Positions 1-8,228 of a stretch of DNA of 64,000 nucleotides are shown one piece after another. The notes beneath the pieces were generated by a model. It did no database searches. It saw only the letters and a list, made by a program, of their open reading frames with translations, and was not told where the DNA came from. Every line of letters begins with the position of its first letter. Within the stretch, counting starts at the first letter, position 1. The translations under genes and the position numbers were made by a program. Source of the DNA: Arenibaculum pallidiluteum (lineage in GTDB: Bacteria; Pseudomonadota; Alphaproteobacteria; Azospirillales; Azospirillaceae); NCBI RefSeq assembly GCF_017355985.1, contig NZ_JAFIQU010000011.1:62001-126000 (forward strand), in the 5' to 3' direction.

Positions 1-839
1 GGGCTGAATCGAACGCCATCGTCTTCGCCAATTCCGTGATCGGGGCGCGCACCAACCGCTATGGCGACTTCATCGATCTCTGCTGCGCGCTGACCGGGCG
101 CGTCCCCTATTACGGGCTCCACATGCCGGAGAATCGGCGCGCCCGCGTGCTCGTCGAGATCGCGTCGCTCCCCCCGGAATGGGACGAGGCCGGCCCCGCC
201 TGCATTGCCGTCGGGCACGCAATCGGCCGGCTCTGCGGCGACAGGATTCCCGCGATCCGGGGGCTGCCGGCCGCGGCGAGCGAGGACGACCTAAAGGCGC
301 TGGGCGCCGTCGCGGCCTCGTCGGGCGCGGTCGCGATGTTCCACGCCGTCGGCCTGACCCCGGAGGCCGGCACGATCGAGGCCGCCTTCCAGGGCGAGGC
401 GCCCGAGGAACGCATCCTGCTGACCGCCGGGGATCTCCGGGACATCGTGCGCCGCCTGTCGACCGTGCCGGACGGCATACCGCTCGCGGCCGTGAGCCTG
501 GGGACGCCGCACTTCTCGCTGGACGAGTTCGCGCGGCTGATGCCGCTGCTGGACGGGCCGCGGCCGGCCATCGACATCTATGTGAACACGGGCCGGGCCG
601 TGCTGCAGGAGCTGGAGGCCCGCGGCTGGGCGGATCGGCTGCGCGACGCCGGGGTGACGCTGGTGATCGACACCTGCACCTACGTGACCGCCGTCATGAG
701 GGAGCTGTCGGGGGCAGTGATGACCAATTCCGGCAAATGGGCCTACTACGCACCTGGGAATCTCGGCGTGGACGTGGCTTTCGGCAGCCTCGCGGACTGC
801 ATGGCCTCGGCCCGGGCCGGGCGTGTGGTGCGCCGGTGA
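1..839 (+). CDS. Aconitase X (AcnX) large/catalytic subunit, 5'-truncated by window edge
   Basis: C-terminal part of an AcnX (DUF521) dehydratase; the frame is open from base 3, about 278 residues are visible and the N-terminus lies outside the window. Family landmarks are [14 protein letters not shown] near the left edge and [15 protein letters not shown] near the C-terminus. Known AcnX enzymes are Fe-S dehydratases acting on cis-3-hydroxy-L-proline (bacteria) or mevalonate 5-phosphate (archaea). The stop overlaps the GTG start of the small-subunit gene (GTGA), so the two are translationally coupled and form the two-subunit type. The cis-3-hydroxyproline role is inferred from bacterial relatives. 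The other possibility is an uncharacterised hydroxy-acid dehydratase. Confidence 0.9.
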   Translation, partial: AESNAIVFANSVIGARTNRYGDFIDLCCALTGRVPYYGLHMPENRRARVLVEIASLPPEWDEAGPACIAVGHAIGRLCGDRIPAIRGLPAAASEDDLKALGAVAASSGAVAMFHAVGLTPEAGTIEAAFQGEAPEERILLTAGDLRDIVRRLSTVPDGIPLAAVSLGTPHFSLDEFARLMPLLDGPRPAIDIYVNTGRAVLQELEARGWADRLRDAGVTLVIDTCTYVTAVMRELSGAVMTNSGKWAYYAPGNLGVDVAFGSLADCMASARAGRVVRR

Positions 840-1306
840 CCCGCACGGCCGCGGCACGCCTTGCGGCGGTCACGCTGGTTCCAGGCCGGGCCGAGGGGCT
901 GGCCTTCGTGCTCGCGGAACCGCTGAGCTTCTGGGGCGGGCTTGATGCAGCCTCCGGGCGGATCATCGACCGCTGGCACCCGCAGGCGGGCGCCGTCGTC
1001 GCGGGCCGGATCCTGGTGATGGCGGCCGGGCGCGGGTCCAGCTCGGGCAGCTCGGTCCTGGCCGAGGCGATCCGCCTCGGCACGGGGCCCGCCGGCATCG
1101 TGCTGCTGACCCGCGATGCCATCGTGACGGTCGGCGCCATGGTTGCCCGCGAGCTCTACGGGATTTCCTGCCCGGTGGTGACGCTGGCGGAGCCCGCCGA
1201 CTGGGCCTCGGTCACGGCCGCCGCGCGCCTGTCGGTCGACGCCCTGCCCGTCGACGCCCCGTCACTCGACGTTGGGACGGCGACGGCGGAGATCGCGCTG
1301 TCCTGA
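836..1306 (+). CDS. Aconitase X small subunit (swivel domain, DUF126)
   Basis: 156-residue partner of the preceding large subunit; carries the aconitase-like swivelling domain that closes the active site. The glycine/serine loop [12 protein letters not shown] at about residues 62-73 is the family signature and holds the Ser expected to act in catalysis. The GTG start (836) is chosen because it overlaps the upstream TGA and gives the normal family length; no independent Shine-Dalgarno is needed. It is the last gene of this rightward operon and converges on the SDR gene. Confidence 0.88.
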   Translation: MTRTAAARLAAVTLVPGRAEGLAFVLAEPLSFWGGLDAASGRIIDRWHPQAGAVVAGRILVMAAGRGSSSGSSVLAEAIRLGTGPAGIVLLTRDAIVTVGAMVARELYGISCPVVTLAEPADWASVTAAARLSVDALPVDAPSLDVGTATAEIALS

Positions 1307-1313
1307 GCCGCGG

Positions 1314-2162
1314 TCAGGACCGGCGCGCCGGGGATTCCCCGGCGGCAGCGTCCTCCTCCGTGCCGGCAGGCCGGCTGCGCAGGCCCGACAGGCGGTCGGC
1401 CGCGGCGATCAGGCCGGCAAGCCCGCTGGTGGTCAGCCTGCGCGAGAGCAGGAAGGGGCGGAGCGCCATGCGGGTCAGCGGGCCGCGCACATGCACGGTC
1501 TCGCGCCCCAGCGCGCCCAGGGCCGCGCGGGCCACCCGGTCCGGGCTCTCGGTCACCGGAAGCGCGCCCATGCGGAAACCCGCCCGCGCCCCGAAATCGG
1601 AAGCCGTCGCGGTCGGGCAGACGACCAGCAGGTCGACGGGCTCCCCGCGCAGCTCCTCGTTCAGGGCCTCGCCCCAGGCGAGCAGGAAGCTCTTGGTCGC
1701 GGCATAGGTGGCGAGCCATGGCGTGGGCTGGAAGGCGAGCGTGCTCGACAGGATGACGAGCCCCGCACGCCGTCCGCTGGAGCGCGCCCGTCCGATCATG
1801 CCGGGCAGCAGGGCGCGCGTCAGGACCGTGGGCGCCACGGCGTTGAGCTCGACCGTCCGGCGCTCGAAATCGGGGTCGTTCTCCAGGTAGCGGCCGAAGG
1901 CGCCGATCCCGGCATTGTTGATCAGGAGCTCGATGCCGCGCGCCTCGGCGGCGGCGATCGCGTCGTTCCGGCCCTCGTCGGTCGCGAGGTCCGCCGCCAC
2001 CGTCTGCACCCGGCGGCCCTGCGCCTCCAGCGTCCTGCGCGCCCGATCCAGCCCCTCCTCGTGGCGGGCCACCAGGATCAGCTCCGTCTCCGCCGGCAGG
2101 GCTCGGGCGAAGGCCGCCCCGATACCAGCCGTCCCACCCGTGATCATGGCCGAGCCGTACAT
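1314..2162 (-). CDS. SDR-family NAD(P)-dependent oxidoreductase
   Basis: 282 residues. It has a Rossmann glycine motif TGGTAGIG at about residues 8-15, the NNAG motif, and a catalytic YAATK (Tyr-x-x-x-Lys) preceded by a Ser-rich strand (LVILSST). The C-terminal extension is arginine-rich and low in complexity. The start ATG at 2162 has a GGGAGGG ribosome-binding site about 8 bases upstream; an in-frame upstream ATG (2294) would add a non-family N-terminus and run through the maoC promoter. It resembles the classical DltE/short-chain acyl dehydrogenase group; the substrate is not predictable. Divergently transcribed from the MaoC gene. Confidence 0.8.
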   Translation of the reverse strand: MYGSAMITGGTAGIGAAFARALPAETELILVARHEEGLDRARRTLEAQGRRVQTVAADLATDEGRNDAIAAAEARGIELLINNAGIGAFGRYLENDPDFERRTVELNAVAPTVLTRALLPGMIGRARSSGRRAGLVILSSTLAFQPTPWLATYAATKSFLLAWGEALNEELRGEPVDLLVVCPTATASDFGARAGFRMGALPVTESPDRVARAALGALGRETVHVRGPLTRMALRPFLLSRRLTTSGLAGLIAAADRLSGLRSRPAGTEEDAAAGESPARRS

Positions 2163-2274
2163 CCCCGAGCCCTCCCGTTCCGGTCCTGGCCCCCGCCGAT
2201 CTGCACACAACCGGGTTGGCCGGCATTCGTCGCGGCATCCGGAGATCTGGGACAAATTCGTGCCGGCAACGGGT

Positions 2275-2304
2275 TTGACAGCGTCCTCGTGCAAATCCTA
2301 TACA
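2275..2304 (+). promoter_or_regulatory. Sigma-70 promoter of the MaoC gene
   Basis: Perfect -35 TTGACA (2275-2280), 18-base spacer, -10 TATACA (2299-2304), ending 38 bases before the maoC ATG. It lies in the divergent gap between the SDR and MaoC genes and is among the closest matches to consensus in this GC-rich window. Confidence 0.75.
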
Positions 2305-2342
2305 GGACGAATCATGCTGCGGCGCAACAACGGAGGCGTCCG

Positions 2343-2792
2343 ATGGACCAGGTGCGATCGACCTCGGACGGGCTGACCGGCCACTTCATCGAAGACATCT
2401 CCGTCGGCATGACGGCGGCCTTCGCCAAGACCGTGACCGAGGCGGACATCCTGATGTACGCGGGCGTCTCCGGCGACACCAACCCGGTGCACCTGAACGA
2501 GGAATACGCCCGCGGCACCATGTTCAAGGGCCGCATCGCCCACGGCATGCTGTCGGCGGGGCTGATCTCGGCGGTTCTGGGGACCCGCCTGCCCGGGCCG
2601 GGCGCCATCTACATGACGCAGAACCTGCGCTTCAAGGCGCCTGTGCGCATCGGCGACACGGTCACCGCCCGCGTTACCGTGACCGAGGTCTTCCCGGAGA
2701 AGCGGCGGGTCGCCATGCGCACCGAATGCACCGTCGGCGACACGGTCGTGATCGACGGCGATGCGTTGCTGATGGTCCCCAGCCGGGGCTGA
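2343..2792 (+). CDS. MaoC-family (R)-specific enoyl-CoA hydratase
   Basis: 149 residues, a single hot-dog domain. The hydratase-2 motif GDTNPVHLNEEYA followed by FKGRIAHGML holds the catalytic Asp and His that hydrate trans-2-enoyl-CoA to (R)-3-hydroxyacyl-CoA. Length and motif match PhaJ-type hydratases, which supply PHA monomers or serve acyl-CoA catabolism. GGAGG at 2332-2336 sits 6 bases before the ATG, and a consensus promoter lies just upstream, so it is probably monocistronic and well expressed. No PHA synthase is in the window, so the physiological pathway is open. Confidence 0.88.
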   Translation: MDQVRSTSDGLTGHFIEDISVGMTAAFAKTVTEADILMYAGVSGDTNPVHLNEEYARGTMFKGRIAHGMLSAGLISAVLGTRLPGPGAIYMTQNLRFKAPVRIGDTVTARVTVTEVFPEKRRVAMRTECTVGDTVVIDGDALLMVPSRG

Positions 2793-2854
2793 CCCTATTC
2801 ACAGGCCCTGCGTTTTCCGCTAAGCCCTCGACCGGGCCGCGAGGAGGGCCCGGC

Positions 2855-3835
2855 ATGCGCCTCTTCCGACATTGGACCGACCTCCCCGCCGACGCGCGCG
2901 GGGCCGCCGTCGCCCTCGGGAACTTCGACGGCGTGCACCGGGGCCACCGCGCCGTAATCGCGGCGGCCAGGACGGCGGCGCCGGGCGCGCCGGCCGGCGT
3001 GCTGAGCTTCGAGCCACACCCGCGCGAGGTGTTCCGGCCCGACGATCCGCCTTTCCGCCTGACCCCGTTCCGCGCGAAGGCGCGGCTGCTGGAGGAGATC
3101 GGCCTCGATCTTCTCTTCGTCCTGCATTTCGACCGTTCTCTGGCCGAGCATTCGGCGGAGGACTTCGTGGAGGAGATCCTCGTCCGCGGACTGGGCGTCG
3201 CCCATGTGGCGGTGGGGAAGGACTTCTGCTTCGGCCGCGGGCGCTCGGGCGATGCCGGGCTTCTGAGCCGGCTGGGCGCGCACCATGGCTTCGGCGTATC
3301 GGTGGTGCCGCACGCCATGGACCCCGACGGGCGGCCCTTCTCCTCCACCCGGGTGCGGAACGCACTGCGTGCCGGGCGCCCGGGCGAGGCGGCGGAGGTC
3401 CTCGGCCGCCACTGGGAGATCGAGGGCCGGGTGGAGACGGGCTTCCAGCGCGGGCGCACGATCGGGTTCCCGACGGCCAATATCGGGCTGGACGGGCACC
3501 TGCGCCCCGCCTTCGGGGTCTATGCCGTCCAGGCCGGGATAGACCAGGGACTGGGCACGGTCTGGCGCGACGGCGTCGCCAATATCGGACTGCGCCCGAC
3601 GGTGGGCGGAACCACGGAGCTGCTGGAGGTGCACCTGTTCGACATGGCCGAGGATCTCTATGGCCGCCATATGCGGGTGCGGCTGGTGGACTTCCTGCGC
3701 CCCGAGCGCAAGTTCGACGGGCTGGACGCGCTGAAGGCGCAGATCGCGCAGGATGCGGCGCGGGCGCGAGCGATCCTGTCGCGGCCCGGTGGCGCCGGGA
3801 CGGCTCCGGGGGGCGGGGAAGGAGCGGGGGCATGA
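2855..3835 (+). CDS. ribF: Bifunctional riboflavin kinase / FAD synthetase
   Basis: 326 residues. The N-terminal FMN adenylyltransferase domain has [10 protein letters not shown] (about residues 23-32) and SSTRVR; the C-terminal flavokinase domain has the signature GFPTANI (about 205-211). It converts riboflavin to FMN and then FAD. The ATG at 2855 follows a GAGGAGGG site and starts close to the adenylyltransferase core as in relatives. The C-terminus is a short Gly/Ala-rich tail. The stop overlaps the cmk start (ATGA), so the two are coupled. ribF next to cmk is unusual: ribF more often precedes ileS, and alphaproteobacterial cmk usually follows aroA. Confidence 0.93.
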   Translation: MRLFRHWTDLPADARGAAVALGNFDGVHRGHRAVIAAARTAAPGAPAGVLSFEPHPREVFRPDDPPFRLTPFRAKARLLEEIGLDLLFVLHFDRSLAEHSAEDFVEEILVRGLGVAHVAVGKDFCFGRGRSGDAGLLSRLGAHHGFGVSVVPHAMDPDGRPFSSTRVRNALRAGRPGEAAEVLGRHWEIEGRVETGFQRGRTIGFPTANIGLDGHLRPAFGVYAVQAGIDQGLGTVWRDGVANIGLRPTVGGTTELLEVHLFDMAEDLYGRHMRVRLVDFLRPERKFDGLDALKAQIAQDAARARAILSRPGGAGTAPGGGEGAGA

Positions 3836-4497
3836 AGGCGGTCGTGATCGCCATCGACGGGCCGGCGGCCAGCGGCAAGGGCACGCTGGCGCGCCGTGTC
3901 TCCGATAGGCTGGGCTTCGCGCATCTGGACACCGGGGCGCTGTACCGCGCCGTCGGGCTGCTCACCGCGCGCCGGGGCGGCGATCCCGCCGATCCGGCCG
4001 CCGCCGAGGCCGCGGCCCGCGCGCTCGACGCGCAGCAGCTCGCCGAGCTGATGAAGGATCCCGAGCTGCGCGGCGACTGGGCGGCCCAGGCTGCAAGCCA
4101 GGTGGGCGCGGTGCCCGGGGTCCGGGCGGCGCTGATGGATTTCCAGCGGGGCTTCGCCGCCCGCCCCCCCGGCGGGGGGGCAGGGGCGGTGCTGGACGGG
4201 CGCGACATCGGCACCGTGGTCTGCCCCGACGCCCCGGCCAAGCTGTTCGTGACCGCCGCCGTGGACGTGCGGGCGCGCCGCCGATTCAATGAGTTGCTGG
4301 CCCGCGGCGTACCGGCTATATATGACGCCGTCCTTGCGGACATGAAGGAACGTGACGCGCGCGACAGCCAGCGAGCGGTAGCCCCGCTCAGGCCGGCCGT
4401 CGACGCTTTCCTGCTTGATACGTCGTCGCTCGACGCCGACGCGGCGTTCGAGGCGGCGCTTTCCTTCATCAGGTCCAAGACCGGCCTTCCCGCCTGA
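3832..4497 (+). CDS. cmk: Cytidylate kinase
   Basis: 221 residues; phosphorylates CMP and dCMP with ATP. The P-loop GPAASGKGT covers residues 10-18, followed by [11 protein letters not shown] (CMP-binding) and the [13 protein letters not shown] strand; an RRRFNE and ERDARDSQR helix completes the lid and base-recognition region. The start overlaps the ribF stop. It lies upstream of rpsA as in most proteobacteria. A G/C-rich insertion (about residues 107-115) is a small oddity of this copy. Confidence 0.95.
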   Translation: MKAVVIAIDGPAASGKGTLARRVSDRLGFAHLDTGALYRAVGLLTARRGGDPADPAAAEAAARALDAQQLAELMKDPELRGDWAAQAASQVGAVPGVRAALMDFQRGFAARPPGGGAGAVLDGRDIGTVVCPDAPAKLFVTAAVDVRARRRFNELLARGVPAIYDAVLADMKERDARDSQRAVAPLRPAVDAFLLDTSSLDADAAFEAALSFIRSKTGLPA

Positions 4498-4542
4498 CGG
4501 CGGCGGCCCGAAGGCCAGGCGCAGAGGACGATTTTGCAAGCC

Positions 4543-4561
4543 GCCGGGCGTGGTGCCCGGC
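4543..4561 (+). other. Hairpin in the rpsA leader
   Basis: 7-bp inverted repeat GCCGGGC / GCCCGGC with a 5-base loop, 71 bases before the rpsA start and between cmk and rpsA. It has no T-run, so it is not a classical terminator. It could be a processing or autoregulatory element, since S1 represses its own translation in E. coli, but nothing here proves that. Confidence 0.3.
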
Positions 4562-4632
4562 GCGGCGGCCCGGCCCCTCATCACGAGCGTGCCGACGGGG
4601 GTGGGCCGTTGAGATCAACCCAAGGAGTTTCA

Positions 4633-6354
4633 ATGGCACAGGCAGCCACCAACCTCGCCACCCAGGCCCCGAAGGAGAGCTTCGCGGATCTGCTGGCGGA
4701 ATCGCTCGGGACCGGCGACAGCCTCGAGGGCACCGTCGTCAAGGGCCGGGTCGTCGCGATCGAGAACGACATGGTTCTGATCGATGTCGGCCTGAAGTCT
4801 GAGGGCCGGGTCGCGCTCAAGGAGTTCGCAGGCCCCGGCAACCAGGCCCCCGAGCTCAAGGTGGGCGACACGGTCGAGGTCTATCTCGAGCGCTTCGAGG
4901 ACAAGAACGGCGAGGCCATGCTGTCTCGCGAGAAGGCGAAGCGCGAGGAGGCCTGGACCCAGCTCGAGAAGGCCTTCAACGACCAGCAGCGCGTCGCCGG
5001 CGTGATCTTCGGCCGGGTCAAGGGCGGGTTCACCGTCGACCTGAACGGCGCCGTGGCCTTCCTGCCGGGCAGCCAGGTCGACATCCGTCCCGTCCGGGAC
5101 ATCTCGCCGCTGCTGGGCACGCCGCAGCCCTTCCAGATCCTGAAGATGGACCGCTCGCGCGGGAACATCGTGGTGTCGCGCCGCGCCGTGCTCGAGGAGA
5201 GCCGCGCCGAGGCCCGTTCGGAGCTGGTGGCCAACCTCAAGGAAGGCCAGGTGCTCCAGGGCGTGGTCAAGAACATCACCGACTACGGTGCGTTCGTCGA
5301 CCTCGGCGGCGTGGACGGCCTGCTGCACGTCACCGACATCGCTTGGCGCCGCATCAACCATCCCTCGGAGGCCCTGCAGATCGGCCAGACCGTCACGGTC
5401 CAGGTCATCCGCTTCAACCCCGAGACCCAGCGCATCAGCCTGGGCATGAAGCAGCTCGAGGCCGACCCGTGGGAAGGCGTCGAGGCGAAGTACCCGGTCG
5501 GCGCGAAGTTCAAGGGTCGCGTCACCAACATCACGGACTACGGCGCCTTCGTGGAGCTGGAGCCGGGCATCGAAGGCCTGGTCCACGTCTCGGAGATGTC
5601 CTGGACCAAGAAGAACGTCCACCCCGGCAAGATCGTCTCCACCTCCCAGGAGGTCGAGGTCATGGTGCTGGACGTGGATCCGCAGAAGCGCCGCATTTCG
5701 CTTGGCCTCAAGCAGTGCCTCGAGAACCCGTGGGAGTCCTTCGTGGACAAGTTCCCGGCGGGCACCGAGCTCGAGGGCGAGGTCAAGAACATCACCGAGT
5801 TCGGCCTGTTCGTCGGACTGCCGGGCGACATCGACGGCATGGTCCACATGTCGGATATCGACTGGAACAAGTCCGGTGAGGAGGCGATCGCCGAGTACAA
5901 GAAGGGCGATCGCGTCCGCGTGAAGGTCCTCGACGTCGACGTCGAGAAGGAGCGCATCAGCCTCGGCATCAAGCAGCTCTCGAACGATCCGTTCGAGTCC
6001 GCCGCCGCCGGGCTGCGCAAGGGCGAGGTCGTCACCTGCACCGTCACCGCCGTCAACGAGAACGGCATCGAGGTTGCGGTCGGCGACGGCTACACGGGCT
6101 TCATCCGCAAGGCGGACCTGGCCCGCGAGCGTTCCGAGCAGCGCCCCGACCGCTTCGCCGTCGGCGAGAAGGTCGATGCCAAGGTGACCCAGGTCGACCG
6201 TGCGACCCGCCGCATCTCGCTCTCCGTCAAGGCGCGCGAGATGGAGGAGGAGAAGCAGGCCATGGCCGAGTTCGGCTCCTCGGACAGCGGGGCCAGCCTG
6301 GGCGACATCCTGGGCGCCGCCCTGCGCCGCAAGCAGAAGGAAGGCGACGAGTAA
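4633..6354 (+). CDS. rpsA: 30S ribosomal protein S1
   Basis: 573 residues with six S1/OB-fold RNA-binding repeats, the normal number for proteobacterial S1. Repeats 3-6 are easiest to see (for example NITDYGAFVDLGGVDGLLHVTDI and later near-copies). It bridges mRNA to the 30S subunit during initiation. The ATG at 4633 has AAGGAG (4622-4627) at good spacing; longer in-frame starts would read a non-conserved G/C-rich leader. The gene lies downstream of cmk and ends in a strong hairpin. Codon use is highly biased, as expected for a highly expressed gene. Confidence 0.97.
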   Translation: MAQAATNLATQAPKESFADLLAESLGTGDSLEGTVVKGRVVAIENDMVLIDVGLKSEGRVALKEFAGPGNQAPELKVGDTVEVYLERFEDKNGEAMLSREKAKREEAWTQLEKAFNDQQRVAGVIFGRVKGGFTVDLNGAVAFLPGSQVDIRPVRDISPLLGTPQPFQILKMDRSRGNIVVSRRAVLEESRAEARSELVANLKEGQVLQGVVKNITDYGAFVDLGGVDGLLHVTDIAWRRINHPSEALQIGQTVTVQVIRFNPETQRISLGMKQLEADPWEGVEAKYPVGAKFKGRVTNITDYGAFVELEPGIEGLVHVSEMSWTKKNVHPGKIVSTSQEVEVMVLDVDPQKRRISLGLKQCLENPWESFVDKFPAGTELEGEVKNITEFGLFVGLPGDIDGMVHMSDIDWNKSGEEAIAEYKKGDRVRVKVLDVDVEKERISLGIKQLSNDPFESAAAGLRKGEVVTCTVTAVNENGIEVAVGDGYTGFIRKADLARERSEQRPDRFAVGEKVDAKVTQVDRATRRISLSVKAREMEEEKQAMAEFGSSDSGASLGDILGAALRRKQKEGDE

Positions 6355-6382
6355 CCCTCGTCAAAATTCCGGACACCGTTCG

Positions 6383-6412
6383 GGGGCCGCCGCGGGAGAC
6401 CGCGGCGGCCCC
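6383..6412 (+). terminator. Terminator hairpin after rpsA
   Basis: 13-bp perfect G/C stem (6383-6395 with 6400-6412) closed by a GAGA tetraloop, 28 bases after the rpsA stop and followed by a short T-containing tract. Probably ends the ribF-cmk-rpsA transcript. Confidence 0.75.
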
Positions 6413-6524
6413 TTCGCGTTTCGGGCGTCGCTCTGTCGGGCGGCTTTACAGCCGGGCCGGGGGTGGCGCTTCGCGATTCCGGAAAAACGAGCTGCGACAA
6501 TGGTTTGGCGTTTTCCTTCGGGCT

Positions 6525-6540
6525 TGGCACGGGGGATGCA
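6525..6540 (+). promoter_or_regulatory. Sigma-54 (RpoN) -24/-12 promoter of the PEP-CTERM gene
   Basis: TGGCACGGGGGATGCA shows the invariant GG (6526-6527), exactly 10 bases, then GC (6538-6539). It differs at one position from the consensus TGGCACG-N4-TTGCA. Predicted transcription start is near 6551, about 80 bases before the PEP-CTERM ATG. RpoN with PrsK/PrsR regulators is known to drive PEP-CTERM genes in other bacteria; no such regulator gene lies in this window. Confidence 0.7.
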
Positions 6541-6633
6541 GAGAGGATCGGCAGGAGGGCCCAGGCCCTGGACCAACCACCCGGCCCGGCCGGGTCCGAC
6601 CGCAGAATTCATCCTTTGGGAAAAGGCGCCACC

Positions 6634-7266
6634 ATGAAGCTCAGCACCCTCAAGCTCACGCTCGCAGCGGCCGCCATGCTGGCCGCGACCAGCGGCGCGG
6701 CCTCGGCCGCCCCGTACATCACCGGCGGCTTCGGCTTCACGGGCCGGGGCGACACCGGCACGACCAAGTTCGAGAACGCGACGCGGATCGACTTCGGCTA
6801 CGCGAACGAGGACCTGCTGCCGGACACCTACCAGGATGCCGGCAACGGCTACGGCCTCGACGGCACGTTCCGCGTCAACATCGTCAGCGGCTCCTTCAAC
6901 GGCCTGATGAACTACAAGGGCTGGATCAAGGACATCGACCTGACGACCGCCAATGCAGGCGTGGACAACTTCCTGTCGGTCGGCGGCTTCACCTTCGACC
7001 TGACCTCGCTGCAGGTGCTCGCCCACGACGCCCTGACGCTGACCATCGGCGGCACGGGCATTCTCAGCGGCGCCGGCTACGAGGACACCTCGGGCTCGTT
7101 CCGGATCTCGCTGAACAACATCCCGGACGAGTACGAGGGCAACTCGACCCGCCGCTTCGACTTCACCTTCTCCGGCATCACCGGCGCCGTGCCGGAGCCG
7201 GGCACGCTGGCCCTGCTGGGCGCCGGCCTGGCCGGCTTCGCGGCGGTCCGCCGGCGCAAGGCCTGA
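6634..7266 (+). CDS. PEP-CTERM sorting-domain secreted protein
   Basis: 210 residues. It has an N-terminal signal peptide (Lys-containing start, hydrophobic stretch to about residue 24, cleavage after ASA) and a C-terminal PEP-CTERM tripartite signal: VPEPGTLALLG, a short membrane helix, then RRRKA. The middle is rich in Gly, Asp, Asn and aromatic residues and is predicted beta-rich; no enzyme domain is recognised. Such proteins are exported, anchored transiently, and processed by exosortase, usually with exopolysaccharide or biofilm matrix. Flanked by a terminator on each side and preceded by a sigma-54 promoter, so it is an independent unit inside a housekeeping block. Confidence 0.9.
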   Translation: MKLSTLKLTLAAAAMLAATSGAASAAPYITGGFGFTGRGDTGTTKFENATRIDFGYANEDLLPDTYQDAGNGYGLDGTFRVNIVSGSFNGLMNYKGWIKDIDLTTANAGVDNFLSVGGFTFDLTSLQVLAHDALTLTIGGTGILSGAGYEDTSGSFRISLNNIPDEYEGNSTRRFDFTFSGITGAVPEPGTLALLGAGLAGFAAVRRRKA

Positions 7267-7298
7267 TCTGCGCCGACACGGGGATCTCGAGCGGACTT

Positions 7299-7331
7299 GC
7301 GGCGGCGCCCGTCGGCGCCGCCGCCTTTTTT
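7299..7331 (+). terminator. Rho-independent terminator after the PEP-CTERM gene
   Basis: 11-bp perfect stem (7299-7309 with 7314-7324), 4-base loop and a run of six T. This is the most canonical intrinsic terminator seen in the window; it separates the PEP-CTERM gene from ihfB. Confidence 0.9.
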
Positions 7332-7440
7332 CATCGGCATGCGCGGCCCGTGCGCCGCGCAAAAGGCTTTTGCGACAAAGACTTGCCTTGACGGGCGGGG
7401 GTGCGGTTGGCAGGCTTCCGCAAAAGGGGAGCCGTCGCCC

Positions 7441-7722
7441 ATGACCAAGTCGGAGCTGATCCAGCGCCTGTCCGAGCGCTATCCCGACCTTTACCAGCGC
7501 GATGTCGAGCGCATCGTCTCCACGATCTTCGACGAGATCGGCGAGGCGCTGGCCCGGGGCGACCGGGTCGAACTCCGCGGCTTCGGCGCCTTCTCGGTCA
7601 AGCGGCGCGACGCGCGGGTCGGACGGAACCCGCGAACCGGCGCCAGCGTTCAGGTCACCGAGAAATACGTTCCCTTCTTCAAGACCGGCAAGCAGCTGCG
7701 CGAAAGGCTGAACACGGACTGA
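7441..7722 (+). CDS. ihfB: Integration host factor subunit beta
   Basis: 93 residues, full length for the HU/IHF family. Starts [10 protein letters not shown] and contains the DNA-bending beta-arm region [16 protein letters not shown] with the conserved RNPRTG. Forms a heterodimer with IhfA and bends DNA; IHF typically assists sigma-54 promoters, one of which lies about 0.9 kb upstream. The ATG at 7441 has GGGGAG 9 bases upstream. Its position after rpsA (with one gene inserted) and before lapA matches the conserved proteobacterial order. Confidence 0.95.
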   Translation: MTKSELIQRLSERYPDLYQRDVERIVSTIFDEIGEALARGDRVELRGFGAFSVKRRDARVGRNPRTGASVQVTEKYVPFFKTGKQLRERLNTD

Positions 7723-7825
7723 CCGGCGCGGCCGCCCGGCGCTGAAGCCGCCTGCCGCATCCGGTCTCCGCTTTCGGCCGCAGCCCGGCCCCCCGCCGTT
7801 CCGTACCCAAGGGAGGACCTTCCGC

Positions 7826-8218
7826 GTGCGCATCCTGTCCTGGCTCGTCGCCATCCCGGTGGCGCTCGTCGCGATCTCCTTCGCCCTGTCGAACCGGGAC
7901 CTCGTGACGCTCTCGCTCTGGCCGTTGCCCTTCACCCTCGACCTTCCGGTCTATCTGGTCGGCCTCGCCGGCATCCTGGTGGGTTTCGTCGCGGGCGGGC
8001 TGGTGGCCTGGCTCGGCCAGCACGGCAGCCGCAGCGCGGCACGGCGCGAGCGTCGGCGGGCCGAGCGCCTGGCGGGCGAGCTGGAGGCCGCGAGGAAGGC
8101 CCGCGCCGATGCCGACCGCCGCCTGAACGAGGCGGCGCGCCAAGTCTCGCAGGCGACCGCGCTGCTTCCCCACGATCCGGCGGCCCGGGGCGAGCGCCTG
8201 CGCCTCGCGGCGCGCTGA
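7826..8218 (+). CDS. LapA-domain (DUF1049) small inner-membrane protein
   Basis: 130 residues. Two membrane helices (about residues 3-20 and 41-63) with the family motif SNRDLVTLSLWPLP between them, then a charged Ala/Arg/Glu-rich coiled-coil tail. In E. coli LapA works with LapB in controlling LPS synthesis; no lapB is seen here. GTG start with GGGAGGA 8 bases upstream (7811-7817). Position after ihfB supports the assignment. Confidence 0.85.
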   Translation: MRILSWLVAIPVALVAISFALSNRDLVTLSLWPLPFTLDLPVYLVGLAGILVGFVAGGLVAWLGQHGSRSAARRERRRAERLAGELEAARKARADADRRLNEAARQVSQATALLPHDPAARGERLRLAAR

Positions 8219-8228
8219 GGGCCGCCCC

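Noticed and set aside
1156-2294. Longer upstream start for the SDR gene
   Set aside because: It would add 44 non-family residues and cover the consensus promoter of the divergent MaoC gene; the ATG at 2162 has a good ribosome-binding site.
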